From the NCBI RefSeq assembly GCF_010093535.1, contig NW_022985165.1, positions 899,039-963,038 on the forward strand: a stretch of DNA of 64,000 bases, in the 5' to 3' direction. This document shows, one piece after another, positions 52,785-63,898 of the stretch. Each line of letters opens with the position of its first letter. Positions within the stretch are counted from its first letter, which is position 1. The stretch is from Lindgomyces ingoldianus (lineage: Eukaryota > Ascomycota > Dothideomycetes > Pleosporales > Lindgomycetaceae). The position numbers and the translations under genes are program-made. Below the pieces are notes generated by a model. It did no database searches and was not told the DNA's origin. It was given only the letters and a program-made list of their open reading frames with translations.

Positions 52785-54368
52785 ATGTCTTCAGTCGCCG
52801 CAACCGAACATTTCCTTGAATGCTTCGCTCATTCTATCGACCTCCGCCGCAATATTTCGATGGAGCAGTTTTCCAATATTTCTCCAAATAAGCGACATAC
52901 CACGCATTTTAGACGCCATTCTGCTTCGGAAAACTTGATTAACTATCGATTCGCAAATGATGAAACCACTCAGCTATCTCCTCGTACTGTCTCTAGCTCA
53001 AAAATCCGCACCCTCGAGTCCATCGATGAGGCTCTCGCCATTCCTTCAACGCCTCCACCACTGCCCCATCACACTAAAGATATCTCTTGTGCCCGCCAGC
53101 CGCTGCCTCGCTTGCAATCATTAGGCTTATGGATGGACGTCAAAAAGAGCCCTACACCAAAGAGGGAGCCTCGAAGCAGGAAGACGAGCTATGCCACGAT
53201 CAAAACAGACGCGACAGATACCCAGCCAGCTTTCGAGAGTGATGCTTTTGCTGTTCAGATGCCAACAACAAGGGAACCGATAATCGAGCCTCTTGCGTTC
53301 TGGCCCAAGCAGCCTCGGGCTTTCCCGAAATACAGACAAAAGGCCCAGCGCGGCGTAGAAAGAGAGTACAACAAGGATTTTATGTCCACTAAAACCATTG
53401 ATATTCGTGGCAACACGACAGGGCCTTCCCGGGAGGTTGAGTTAGACTTAAATCCACCCGGAAGATCACCAACATTCTCACCAAAAGCCTTTCCAAACAG
53501 CTCTCCATTACCAAATCATGAGTGGGCAACGCCAAGGGATCATGTCCACGGCCCAAGATCGGTGAGCCATTCAAGGCACATCACCAACCCCCGGAGGCCC
53601 ATCGGCTTAACAAACATCCACTCCAAAGACCAACTTCGATATCCATGCGGTGACGCTGAAACTGTTGCTTCCGGCTCTGTCCTCTCTTTTCCACCGCCCA
53701 AGATAAAAGTGAAGCTCAAAAGGAAGGTCCGGGAGGCTGACTACCCACAGAAGGAGTCGTGGTGGGGTTTGCACCATCGCTCCTCACCTCAATCTTCAAC
53801 AGACAGTTCTCCCACGAAGTCTAGTTTCGCGTATAACAATCAAAACGATGGAATATTCAGCATAGATACTGGCAATATCATAAGAACCATGGCTGGAGCT
53901 TCCAATGTAACGCCCAGTGAACCAAAAAAGTTCAATACAAAGGCTCTACAAGAAGGAGCCAGAACGAGTAGATGGACATGGATGGGGTCCGCAGGCCCTG
54001 GCGCCAACAAGCTATCCGTAACACGGGCACGTACTGCACCAACGACAGCAAAACTAAATACTTATGTAGACCCTTTTCTCCTTCACGCCACCCCAGCACC
54101 AGCGCATCCAAATACACCCACTGTTTCGCATCCCAGCTCGCCGAAGAAGCTAGTCAGACCGCATCAACTACCGTCGGTGGATTTCGAGAAGGGGAAATTT
54201 GACACGGGAGTTAGGCCGGTGGCGAGCCTTGGTTTCTTCGTTCTGAAGATTTGCCTTTTGATATATTTGCTTGTGGGGCTGTACTTCGTACTGGATGCCA
54301 TCCGGGGTGTTCTGCATGTGTTGGGGACGCCGTTTCGGCTGGTGAGGATGGCAGGTAAGTATGTTTAG
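52785..54368 (+). CDS. Tail-anchored disordered protein of unknown function, at least 527 aa
   Basis: Long frame from MSSVAATEHFLECFAH. The first 470 residues are polar and disordered with basic/Ser-Pro patches (KKSPTPKREPRSRKTS, KIKVKLKRKVREADYPQKES). Near the C terminus one strong hydrophobic helix, SLGFFVLKICLLIYLLVGLY plus FVLDA, is followed by a short amphipathic stretch, as in proteins of the ER or nuclear membrane with a large cytosolic or nucleoplasmic face. The last codons overlap a perfect splice donor (GGTAAGTATG at 54353-54362), so the true C terminus may lie in a further exon (an acceptor candidate is GATACGAG near 54420), and the stop at 54366-54368 may be intronic. No family recognised; the architecture recalls uncharacterised ascomycete membrane proteins. 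Confidence 0.65.
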   Translation: MSSVAATEHFLECFAHSIDLRRNISMEQFSNISPNKRHTTHFRRHSASENLINYRFANDETTQLSPRTVSSSKIRTLESIDEALAIPSTPPPLPHHTKDISCARQPLPRLQSLGLWMDVKKSPTPKREPRSRKTSYATIKTDATDTQPAFESDAFAVQMPTTREPIIEPLAFWPKQPRAFPKYRQKAQRGVEREYNKDFMSTKTIDIRGNTTGPSREVELDLNPPGRSPTFSPKAFPNSSPLPNHEWATPRDHVHGPRSVSHSRHITNPRRPIGLTNIHSKDQLRYPCGDAETVASGSVLSFPPPKIKVKLKRKVREADYPQKESWWGLHHRSSPQSSTDSSPTKSSFAYNNQNDGIFSIDTGNIIRTMAGASNVTPSEPKKFNTKALQEGARTSRWTWMGSAGPGANKLSVTRARTAPTTAKLNTYVDPFLLHATPAPAHPNTPTVSHPSSPKKLVRPHQLPSVDFEKGKFDTGVRPVASLGFFVLKICLLIYLLVGLYFVLDAIRGVLHVLGTPFRLVRMAGKYV

Positions 54369-55384
54369 ATTAGGGTGGCGTGGGCGCCGGGGATCGCGGG
54401 GAGGGGGCGGGAGATACGAGGGTTCAAGATTGCGCTTCAGGGCGGGTAGAGTGGGAGGTGATGGTGAGGAAGCGGTGGGGCTTGCCCTCTTCGGCGGCTG
54501 GTAAGTGAGATATGCCGTAGCTTCTTGTAAATCATCTCATTACCAGTCAACAGATGCCCCTCGATGTATTGATCTATCAATTCTAATACTGTTTTCTTGC
54601 ATCAAGTGCTGGTGGTCGTTCGTCCCGTTCGAATCTCACCTTTCAAGATAGCTTCTCACTATTCACATCATTGTTTTGCATACTTGATATGCTATTTTCT
54701 ACATATTTCCGTGATTCGGAAATATTTGGATTAATTTTCAGCGTCATTCCTTCATCTTCTCCTTCACTGTCCCCAGACTTTCACCTTCAACACTATGACA
54801 GGTATATCACTGTTAGAGATTCTACGGACTTCTAGTGTAGATTATTCTCTAGGTAGCAGCACCATAGAAGCTTCCATCGGCTTTCTTCGGCCCTTCGAGG
54901 TTACGACTCGGCAGACATGCTTCATAGTAAATTTGGTGAGGCTTTGTCCACCCACCGTGTATCTGAGAGTGGCCCAGCCCGTAGAACCTCGGAGAATCAT
55001 TGTTGCCTTATCGGTGGCCTAAGCGCGGTCACCTGGGACTAATTTAGCATTACAGGTCTCAGGTATATATTTCTACCGTCCCTCAGGTTTAAACGAACTC
55101 TCCTACACTCTCCTCCCCTCATCTTTTCCTTTATTTGCTTGTTCTACCTAAGTACACTAAGACATTTATTCTAATGTCACTTCGAATCATTTTCTAAATC
55201 TACTCTCCATCGGCCGCTGCTGCAATCATGAAGTCATTCAATCGACATGTACTTTTTTGGCCTTTCACCTTCACCTTTTCTTACTAACTTTAATCAGAAC
55301 TTACCCGCTGTCATCACCATCACTCCGCTAACGTGATGAACAAGTTGTGACGCACTACCTAACTGTAAAGCCTCCCAACTTTGG

Positions 55385-55738
55385 ATGTCCATTTCTGCTG
55401 ACAGCTCCTGGACAACCAGTCAACTTCGAACCGGCTATGATTCGGCACATCAACCCGTCGGCTACAAGACGTCATTTCACTTCTCTTCACAACATCCCTT
55501 CAACTCTTCTACACAAAATCAACGTGCCGACTTGCCCTCACTATATCAACATTATTTCGATACATTGTCGGCTCAATTCACCTTCGCGTCGGCGTCATGT
55601 CAATCACTTCGCTCTACTTCAGCTTCGAGCGTGCGTTCCACCCCTGCAAGGCTAGTGTCACACATAATGACAATTCATAGAAGCAGATTTCATGTCATTC
55701 GTTGTTTAGTTTCTTTCTTTCTTTCGTTGTGGGTTTGA
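55385..55738 (+). CDS. Possible small protein, 117 aa, uncertain
   Basis: ATG at 55385 opens MSISADSSWTTSQLRTGYDS, continuing with HHPFNSSTQ-like polar sequence and RADLPSLYQHYFDTLSAQF. The segment ADLPSLYQHYFDTLSAQFTF could form an amphipathic helix and looks less random than the neighbouring ORFs. The tail (SFFLSLWV) is probably beyond a splice site. No signal peptide or known domain. It lies alone in the gene-poor region; it may be a fragment of a spliced gene I cannot assemble. Confidence 0.3.
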   Translation: MSISADSSWTTSQLRTGYDSAHQPVGYKTSFHFSSQHPFNSSTQNQRADLPSLYQHYFDTLSAQFTFASASCQSLRSTSASSVRSTPARLVSHIMTIHRSRFHVIRCLVSFFLSLWV

Positions 55739-56185
55739 TCAACAGCTTCCGTCTGTCACCAGTCCTAGCCATCTCTAGCCCTTGGATGGGGGATGCAGCC
55801 ATTCGTAACCCGGAGGCGCCTAGGGTCGCTGAAGTGATAGTACCGTTGCCTACGATCTTGGTTCGAGTACCTTTGCTTGCTGCAGGCTTGGGAGGTGTCG
55901 AGGGAGTTGGTGCGTATCTGCTGAGAAGTCGTCCGGGATGGAGCAGACAATGAGTATCACCAAGGGTTTGGTCGGAAATTCCGCCCGCTGCAAGGCCTTA
56001 TGTCTACGGGCTGGGAGCACCCTTGTCCTGTGGCTTCGGCCTTAACTGGAAACCCGTGGAAAGCACGGCGATGCAGAGGGCTGGGTTGCTCATGGCCTAA
56101 TACATGAGATCACCTTTAGCAAGACCAGGTGGGTAATCTTGGAGATAATGTCTTGAAGGCTTAAGGTCTCGGACTAGTCGAGGGT

Positions 56186-56217
56186 GTGTGGGGCCAGTGT
56201 AGTGTGGGGCCAGTGTA
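56186..56217 (+). repeat. Perfect 16-bp tandem duplication
   Basis: GTGTGGGGCCAGTGTA occurs twice back to back. No function apparent. Confidence 0.8.
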
Positions 56218-59200
56218 GTAGATAGTCTTGTTGAATGACATGAATATGTTTTCTCTCTTCTTACACTCGTCTCTTCCTCTGCGCAAGTTGGAGCCTTTCA
56301 GCATTATGAAACCCCCATCGCTTAGCATCTTTAGCACCCGCCATGGTAAGTATTCGTGCTGAGAGTCTATGGCGTTGATTCTAGCCCCACCCGAGTTTCC
56401 TTGAGTTTTCTACTACCGTATCCTTCCAGATGACATAAGTTTTGAAAGAAGTGACGTATCATGGGACGCTAACCCCATAGTCGACTAGCAGCCTATCATA
56501 GAGCCCTCGGGATTATACATCCTTTAGCTTTGAGTGCAGTGTAGGAACTATAGCAGCTGTAGACATGGCATGGTAGCAGAAGTAGCCTTAACTTTTCTGC
56601 ATGCTAGAGCGCAGGATAGGGCCCCTCAGTTTCGAGTCTCCTAGTTCCTCAATGTAAAATTATGCCAGTCTCAACCCACACAAACCTCTTTGCCAACAAG
56701 TACCGCGGCCGAGGCACATCTATTCAGGCGCTAAATTAGGAATATTTGGGACTAGAATTTGCAAATTAGTGTGAGAGGATAAAAAGTAAAATTAGGGTAA
56801 TCCCCAGCATTTGGGAAGCAACAGCCAGAGTCAAGCTGGAGACCGCAGCCCCAACCCAAATCCGGAAAGAAGACCTAGATATTTCTGCATGCATATTACC
56901 TCGAGATGTTTTCGAGACATCTGGCGGTAATGCCAACTGAGATACCGAGGAAGGCCTCACAAGCCATTAGCTCAGAATCGTCGGATGCTTTTCGATGCTA
57001 GCGTTAGTTGTACTTACGGCCAGAGGTACATGAGGTTATGTATCATAGTCGACTTTTACTCCGGAGCCCCTTGCACAGATGCGACACTGCAGATACGGGT
57101 TCGCAGGGAGTCTGCCTGGACATGAAGCCTTGGCGCCTTGTCCCGAGGGCTGTTGGATTCGATGCGGGATCGGATTAGAAGATGTTCAGGTTTCGTCTGC
57201 AGGCACGGGGACGAAAAAAAGTCGGTTCGATCTCCGCACCATTCAGGCCCAATACCGCACGGCCAGAAACCATCCAAGCTACTCAGGATACCGTTGGGGA
57301 TCTAGAACGAAATCTGCAAGTACGCAGTTGACCCAGTTTTTCTGCTATTCTCTTCGCGGAACCCAGGGGCACTATGTGAACCAGAAAAAGGCAAGATTAC
57401 GCTTCTGTAGGCTAATCGACACCCCCGCAAAGAAGCCATAACTCTGCTTTTTGGAACGAGAAATGTTTTCTGGGCTTTATGTACCTAGGTGCTTCTATAC
57501 ATTACGAGGAATGAGTTGTATGTGGATATATGTAGTCGCGAAAATATTGTTAGATACTATAGTTTGCGCAACCTCGAGAAAATTTGTTGTTCAGTTCCGG
57601 TTCAACCGTCAATTAGTTTGATGGTAAGTTATTGATGGACCCTTAGAAGATGAGAGCAGTGAGGGTGTCTTTTCTACTTTCTTCAAGAACTGAACAACGT
57701 CTCTAGTTTCGAAACCACGGGATTTAAACTCACCAGGTATACGCCACTGGCGGGGATGAGCTGGAATGCTTGGCTCCGAAGCAAGTATGCGCCATAAGAT
57801 AAGTTGTTCAATGAGGAGGAATGGGTACTTGGTGACCTTCGGGTTAGTAGCTGAGGTCTGCGATCTCAATTCTGTCAATCAAGATCTGGAGAACGAGTGG
57901 CATGCTTTCGGCTACGCGCGTCGCCACGGTCATACTATCGACTTTCACTTGAAAAACAAGCTTATCGCACAGAACCGAGCTTTGATGTGGCTGGAAATTT
58001 CAGCTAACTGTACGAGCCGCGATATGGTCCTACTTCTTTTCAACGTGGGGGCCAATATTAAGACCTGCGTTCTTCTCAAAATATACCTTGGATACTATTG
58101 CTCCACTCCCCACATGCATGATACAGTTCCTCATCAAGTGTGAAGCGAGGGTCACGTCTGGGGTGCTTCAGAAGCGAATGATAATGCAGCCGAACACTTG
58201 CCGAAGAATGGGGATAAAATTTATCGGAGGGACGAGAGAAATTCCTGACTTCTTACTTAGTCTGGCACGAGGCGCAAAGGGTAACTGCGCCGAAGGAGCG
58301 AGAGAAGACCATAAACTTGGAGCTTCCCCAGCACTTAGAAGAGGAGACTGAAAGTTCTCTACAATGAAAGGCCAAAGTTTCGGAGAGAGTTGGGGTTGTT
58401 GTTCACCAGTTGTAAGGCTTGAAGCGTGCTCGCGAGACTCTTAGAGAAGGGAGATCCTAACTGTTTACTTCCCGCATGATCAAATAGAGAAAAATTGGGC
58501 GCTCGCCATCATGGAGGTTCAAAGTTTTAGAGCGACTTGGAATCGTCGTCCTAGTTCACCGGTCTTAAGCTGTGCTCACTAAGTCCGACCATAAGTCACC
58601 GATCATTTGAATAAACAACCCATCACCAAAGCAAAAATCTAGGCCTAAAAGGACTGAGGCGGAGATTACGGATTTACGAGTCTCACTCGTCAATTGGGTG
58701 ATCACTGTCTTGTGCTATAGGGCTGAGACGGGAAGGGCGTTTCGTGGGTCATGGTCGGAGTTCTAGGTCAAGATTGGAAGATCACCGAAGACTCGGCGAA
58801 GATGTTGTATATACTATGAGCGGTCGAACGACTTCGGGTAACACCGACACTGAAGGAGCTCGTTTATACCTTGTTCACGAACTCCCGGCTCAAGCCACAG
58901 CTGCGGCGACTTTCCAGTTACCCAAACTATCTAGTAATATCCCGAGTAGAGACAAGCATCCTCTTCCATTTTGTCATAACCAATTCCCCATCTTATGCGT
59001 CGCCGAACCACCGTCTCGCTTGCCGCTCTCAACCTCGATTCACAATGATACGAACCCACATGGAATCATCCGCTAAGCAGCCGCAATTCTTTCTCGGCTT
59101 TCCAAGTATTCCGAAATTTTCAAGGAAGTGAGTAAGCATGCCCCGTAGGAAGCCAATCACTACACGAAAGGGGAGGGATCGCTCCGCCGAAGGCTCGGTG

Positions 59201-59476
59201 ATGCAGTCTTGGCGTGGCTTGCCCGGCATGGGAATGAGCACCTGTTTGATTCGACTCGAGGAAAAAGCGCAAAACAAATCCGTGCGTCATATATAGAAGA
59301 TAGGGTCTGCCGCTGCTGCTATGGAACGTGGTAAATACCTTCCCACCCTCAGGCTTCTCTTTGCACTACGTTATCATATTTTAAGAGCACAACTTTCCGA
59401 GTGCGAACCCTAAGACACCACGACTTCTTCCTATATTACATTTTAGTTTATAACCAGAGGAAGCGAGGGTTGCGCA

Positions 59477-61287
59477 ATGGAGCAAGAAAAGTCGTCCAGC
59501 TTTACCTTGGCGCCGGGCGCGAATAAACAGTCTGCCAGCGGTGTCACAACTCCAGATCTCATGGCCGAAGAGAAGGAACCGCAGCCGGGCTATGAGCAAA
59601 GTGTTGAAGAACAAGAGGTAGCCACTTCCGGTGACGGGCCAGTAGAAGAGTATCCAACGGGCAAACTCCTGGTGCCCATCCTTCTCGCATTGGTCTGCTC
59701 CGTCTTCCTGGTAGCCCTCGACATGACCATTATTGGTACCGCGATTCCAAAAATCACTGATGAGTTCGACGGCCTGAACATGGTGTCCTGGTACGGTTCC
59801 GTATACTTCATGACCTACGGCGGCTTCCAACCTGCATCTGGAAAATTCTTCAAATACTTCCCGTTGAAAGCTTCCTTCCTAGGCGCAATCTCCATCTTCA
59901 TGGTTGGTAGTCTTATCTGCGCAGTTTCTCAAAACTCAACGACCTTTGTCGTTGGCCGCGCTTTCGCTGGTGTTGGTGCCGCTGGAGTTGCGACCGGAGC
60001 CTTCACCATTGTAGCGTTCGCTGCGGAACCAAAGTTGCGACCTGGACTGATTGGGCTCGTTGGTGCTGTTTACGGATTATCTAGTGTACTTGGGCCGATC
60101 CTAGGTGGTGTGTTCGCGGATAGGGTTACCTGGCGCTGGTGGTAAGTTGACACCCAGCTCCGACGCATCGCAACCAGACGCTGACAACCACAGCTTCTAC
60201 TTCAACCTCCCAGTCGGCGGCCTCTCCGCAATCCTAATCCTCTTCTTCTTCAAAACCCCACCCCAAGCGATGACGACGAAAGCGACCTGGAAGGAGAAGT
60301 TCCTCCAGATGGATCCCCTCGGCGTCGCCCTTGTTATGGCCGGCATCATCTCATTCATTCTCGCTGTTGAGTATGGGGGCCAGAAAAAGCCCTGGGACAG
60401 TAGCACTGTCATCGGTCTCTTCGTCGGCTTCTTCTTGATCTGGATCGCTTTTATCGTCTGGGAGTACTTCAACAATGACCGCGCCATGTTGCAGCGCCGT
60501 CTCCTCAGCCAACGCTTCGTCTGGCTGCCATCCGCTTTCCAGTTCTTCTTCGCTGCATCCTATTTCGTCCTCCTATACTACCTCCCGATTTACTTCCAGA
60601 GCGTCGATAACCGGACCGCAATCTCGTCCGGTGTCCTCAATCTACCCTTGGTTCTGGCGATGGCCGTAGGAAGCACAATCAGTGGCACCGTCGTCTCGAA
60701 GACTGGTCACGCTGCGCCGTTCATGGCAGCAGGCGCCGTTATGGCGACTATCAGTGCCGGCTTGATGTATACTTTCGACATTGGTACACCCATGGGGAAG
60801 TGGATTGGCTACCAACTTTTCTATGGCGCTGCCTGTGGGCTCGGATTCCAGATGGGCATTACCATCGCGCAGGCAAATGCAAAGATGGAGGACGTGTCGT
60901 CGGTGACTGCAACCGTATTCTGTAAGCTCATTCTTTAATATCTCCCGAGAGGCACGGGGACTAACGAGATTGCGTGCAGTCTTCCAAACCATCGGAGGCT
61001 CGTTTTCTGTCTCCGCTGCACAATCTGGTTTTGTGAACCGCATGGTGAGTGAGCTCGTCAAGACGGCTCCAGATGTCAACCCGCAGATGGTTATTGGGAC
61101 TGGTGCGACGCAAATCCGACATGCTTTCCCTGCCGATCAAGTTCCCGCTATCGTGCTAGCGTATATGGCTGGTATCAAAGTTACGTTTGCCCTCGTCGTC
61201 GCCCTTGTTGGATTTACTTGTCTGCTTGCAGTGTTCATACCCCGGGAGCGACTTCATGCAGATGGAGTGAAAGATGATGTTGCTTGA
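59477..61287 (+). CDS. DHA2-type (14-TM) MFS efflux transporter, about 566 aa
   Basis: Exons 59477-60141, 60194-60921, 60980-61287; introns 52 and 58 nt with GTAAGT/GTAAGC donors. A 60-residue cytosolic N terminus precedes LLVPILLALVCSVFLVALDM and TIIGTAIPKITDEF, the DHA2 motif D1. Next come SWYGSVYFMTYGGFQPASGK, GRAFAGVGAAGVATGAFTI (motif B/C region) and GAVYGLSSVLGPILGGVFAD with TWRWW at the exon 1 end, then CFYFNLPVGG. Fourteen predicted helices and the ISSGVLNLPLVLAM segment place it with fungal multidrug and toxin exporters. Substrate unknown. A Zn2Cys6 regulator follows on the same strand 424 bp downstream, a frequent pairing for an efflux pump and its controller; no biosynthetic enzyme is in view. 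Confidence 0.93.
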
Positions 61288-61711
61288 ACGACAAAAATCG
61301 GGATTCATGCAAGTCTTACGTGTACAAGAAAGACGACAGGATGGACTATTGGTCTAAAGCTGTGGATTGAGCAGCAAGCACGTAGTCAAACAGCCTATAA
61401 AGGCCTTTGTGCTAGAAACAGATGCTCGCGAGAAGGAGCACTAGGTTGGAGTGTCACAGGAAAGGGTGTAGGTGCACGTGATGACTATGTTTCAAAGCCT
61501 ATTCCATCAGCCAATCAAATGTCACACTTTTCGCTTTGCCTTCAGATGGATGGATGTGCATGCATGAAGATATGAGGCTTGTCAGCCCTCTTGGCGCTGC
61601 TCAGTCTTTCCGCCGAGTCGGCGGAACTTTGTTGTTCGCATGATCCTCACTCGACCCTTTTCATGAGTTATCATCTCATGTCCGACGTTGCACCTCCACC
61701 GAAACGGCGCC
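61288..61711. other. Intergenic between MFS gene and Zn2Cys6 regulator
   Basis: 424 bp; 3' flank of the transporter and promoter of the regulator. No gene supported. Confidence 0.6.
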
Positions 61712-63898
61712 ATGGCGGATTCGACAAGCCCAGAGCCTGACACCAAGCGCCGAAAGCTTCGGAAGGGAACCAAGAGCTGCTGGGACTGCAAGAAGCGAAA
61801 AGTCAAGTGCACATTCGATACGACATCAAATACTGTGTGCATTGCCTGTCGCCGTCGTGCCGCACCATGCATCGGCCAAGACCAGCCTGAAGAAGAATTC
61901 CAAGCCCACGCTGAGAGCAATCGCGACCTGCTTCTCGATCGCATTCAGAGAGTGGAAACACTCCTCGAGCAACTGATTGAAGTTGGCCATAACGTCGAGA
62001 GAGACGTCCCTCTAGCTGGGATTAGACTGCCTGCACGCAGAAAGTCTGGCTACTTCACTCCGGCCAGTGACTACCAATCCCACGACTCGTTCAACCCTCC
62101 ACCAGAATCATGTGTCACAACAAGCCACTCTGCTGTTCGCATGACGGACGATTGCAGGAAGCTTTCAGAAGAGCTACTCGAGGCGTTTCCTTCCCAAGAA
62201 GACATCAACGTCTTCTGCAAGTCGGACTACATCGCTACGTTCTACTGCCATCAAATTTTCACGAAATCCGGCGATCGCCCTGAGCATGAAGCGTTCGACT
62301 TTGTCAACGATTTCGCTAAGATCCCCGATCCTTCCACGACGCCGCCAGTTCTAGTGGCGAAACGAATGATCATCTTGGCTTTGTTCCTGCAGTATTTTCG
62401 AACGCAGCATACCCACGGTCTTGAAGAATACCCCCCAACTGTCATGGACAGATTGGTGGATACTGCAGTGCGTTTAGTCACCACGAATGAAAAAATCGTT
62501 TGCTGTATCGAAGGTCTTGAGTGTATCATACTCGAAGGCGTCTTTCAGTCCAATGGTGGCAACCTGCGGCGGGCATGGCTTGCTTTTAGGAAGGCTATGG
62601 TGATTGCCCAGCTGATGAAGATGGACCATCCGAACCCGCCTCCGGTCAAGGCCCTCGAGGCAAATGCCAAAATGAACCCAAAGTTTATGTGGTTCCGTAT
62701 CGTTTATATGGACAGCTATTTGAGTCTCATGCTTGGTCTCCCACATGGTGGACAAGAGACTAATATGGAGAATGACGTTCCCGGCGAGACGCCCAGTTGC
62801 AGGCTCGAGCGGGCGCACACTCTTATTGCGAGAAGCATCATCGATCGTAATAGGCGCGACCCATTTTCCCAGGACTTCACTACAACACGAAAACTCGACC
62901 GAGAGCTCTTGAACGTCGCGAAAGCCCTTCCGGATAAATTCTGGCTGCCACCAAACTTTACCACTCTTCAACCAAACACCCGAGAAGCATTCTGGGAAAC
63001 GATGCGGCTTTGCGACCAGCTTCATCACTATAATCTTGTTCATCTCCTGCACTTACCATACCTCCTCCGCTGCGAAAAAGAGTCCAGCTACCACACGTAT
63101 GCTAAAATTACCTGCGTCAATGCCAGCCGCGAGATACTTCATCGATGCATCGCGTTCCGTAACTTCAACCGCAACATAGTGGCCATTTATTGTCGCACCG
63201 CTGATTTCTTCGCCTTCATGGCCGGCATGACAATACTCCTCGCTCATATCGATAGTCATAGGCTCGAAGTGGAGGACTGGCGGGCACATCAACGACTCGG
63301 TGACCGCGCTATGGTAGAACAGCTTCTTGAAAACCTGGAGAAGTTAGGAAAGCACACAAATGATAACCTTACTCACAAAAGTGCCGAGCAGCTGCGGCGT
63401 TTGCTTGAGATCGAAAATGATACTGCCTGCGGAATGGGCCATTCCGCTCACAATACTGTGTGCTGTCTTGAAGAACACTGTGGCGAGCTTCAGCTCTCAA
63501 TACCCTACTTCGGCATCATCAAGATCGGCCGCGCCGGCATCACAAAGAACTGGCCGACCGAGCCAAATCCCCTTCAACCGTTGCTAACCGATATCCCCGA
63601 CTCCGTCCACGTAGCCAATCACCTATTTTCTACAGCTGGTTTCAGTGAGGCGCTCCACCAGAACTCTCAAGCAAGTTCTTTTCTGTCCGAGCCTGATGCG
63701 CAACCAGTGCGAGTGTCACAAGTAGCTCTAGCCAGTGTCAACGCGGAAGACGAACTTCACCAGCACCAATTGCAGTATCCAGGGCTGGCAGCGAGCGTGA
63801 ATGACTGGGCATTTCAGGGTGTCGACGCGGCCTTCTTCGATAGTTTAATGAGAGGGACCGTAGATTGGGATCAGACACTGCAGGGAAGTGTTCGTTGA
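61712..63898 (+). CDS. Zn2Cys6 transcription factor, about 728 aa
   Basis: Single exon from MADSTSPEPD. The binuclear zinc cluster is complete: Cys23, 26, 33, 43, 46 and 53 (C-x2-C-x6-C-x9-C-x2-C-x6-C; core CWDCKKRKVKC and CIACRRRAAPC), preceded by basic KRRKLRKGTK. A short coiled coil, LLLDRIQRVETLLEQLIEV (about 80-100), probably mediates dimerisation. The middle region carries the fungal_trans domain: IILEGVFQSNGGNLRRAWLA, FRKAMVIAQLMKMD, MWFRIVYMDSYLSLMLGLPH and RAHTLIARSIIDRN. The C terminus (SVNDWAFQGVDAAFFDSLMR) is rich in acidic and aromatic residues, as in activation tails. Likely a pathway-specific nuclear activator; the adjacent MFS pump is the obvious candidate target, by position only. 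The frame extends eight codons upstream without an ATG. Confidence 0.93.
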   Translation: MADSTSPEPDTKRRKLRKGTKSCWDCKKRKVKCTFDTTSNTVCIACRRRAAPCIGQDQPEEEFQAHAESNRDLLLDRIQRVETLLEQLIEVGHNVERDVPLAGIRLPARRKSGYFTPASDYQSHDSFNPPPESCVTTSHSAVRMTDDCRKLSEELLEAFPSQEDINVFCKSDYIATFYCHQIFTKSGDRPEHEAFDFVNDFAKIPDPSTTPPVLVAKRMIILALFLQYFRTQHTHGLEEYPPTVMDRLVDTAVRLVTTNEKIVCCIEGLECIILEGVFQSNGGNLRRAWLAFRKAMVIAQLMKMDHPNPPPVKALEANAKMNPKFMWFRIVYMDSYLSLMLGLPHGGQETNMENDVPGETPSCRLERAHTLIARSIIDRNRRDPFSQDFTTTRKLDRELLNVAKALPDKFWLPPNFTTLQPNTREAFWETMRLCDQLHHYNLVHLLHLPYLLRCEKESSYHTYAKITCVNASREILHRCIAFRNFNRNIVAIYCRTADFFAFMAGMTILLAHIDSHRLEVEDWRAHQRLGDRAMVEQLLENLEKLGKHTNDNLTHKSAEQLRRLLEIENDTACGMGHSAHNTVCCLEEHCGELQLSIPYFGIIKIGRAGITKNWPTEPNPLQPLLTDIPDSVHVANHLFSTAGFSEALHQNSQASSFLSEPDAQPVRVSQVALASVNAEDELHQHQLQYPGLAASVNDWAFQGVDAAFFDSLMRGTVDWDQTLQGSVR

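Larger units (their letters stand above)
54369..59476. other. Five-kilobase gene-poor region
   Basis: Only short ORFs. The pyrimidine-rich stretches at 54740-54790 and 55080-55160 resemble fungal 5' leaders, and 54795, 55385 and 57766 start modest ORFs, none with a domain I recognise. The ORF at 57766-58143 has an ankyrin-like fragment (RDMVLLLFNVGANIKT), so decayed ankyrin or STAND genes may be present. The segment just before 59477 is the MFS promoter. Confidence 0.45.

Noticed and set aside
56766..56960. Minus-strand ORF with a hydrophobic C terminus
   Set aside because: Only 64 codons, starts at a non-ATG codon with a stop immediately upstream, and no homologous motif; at most a relic.
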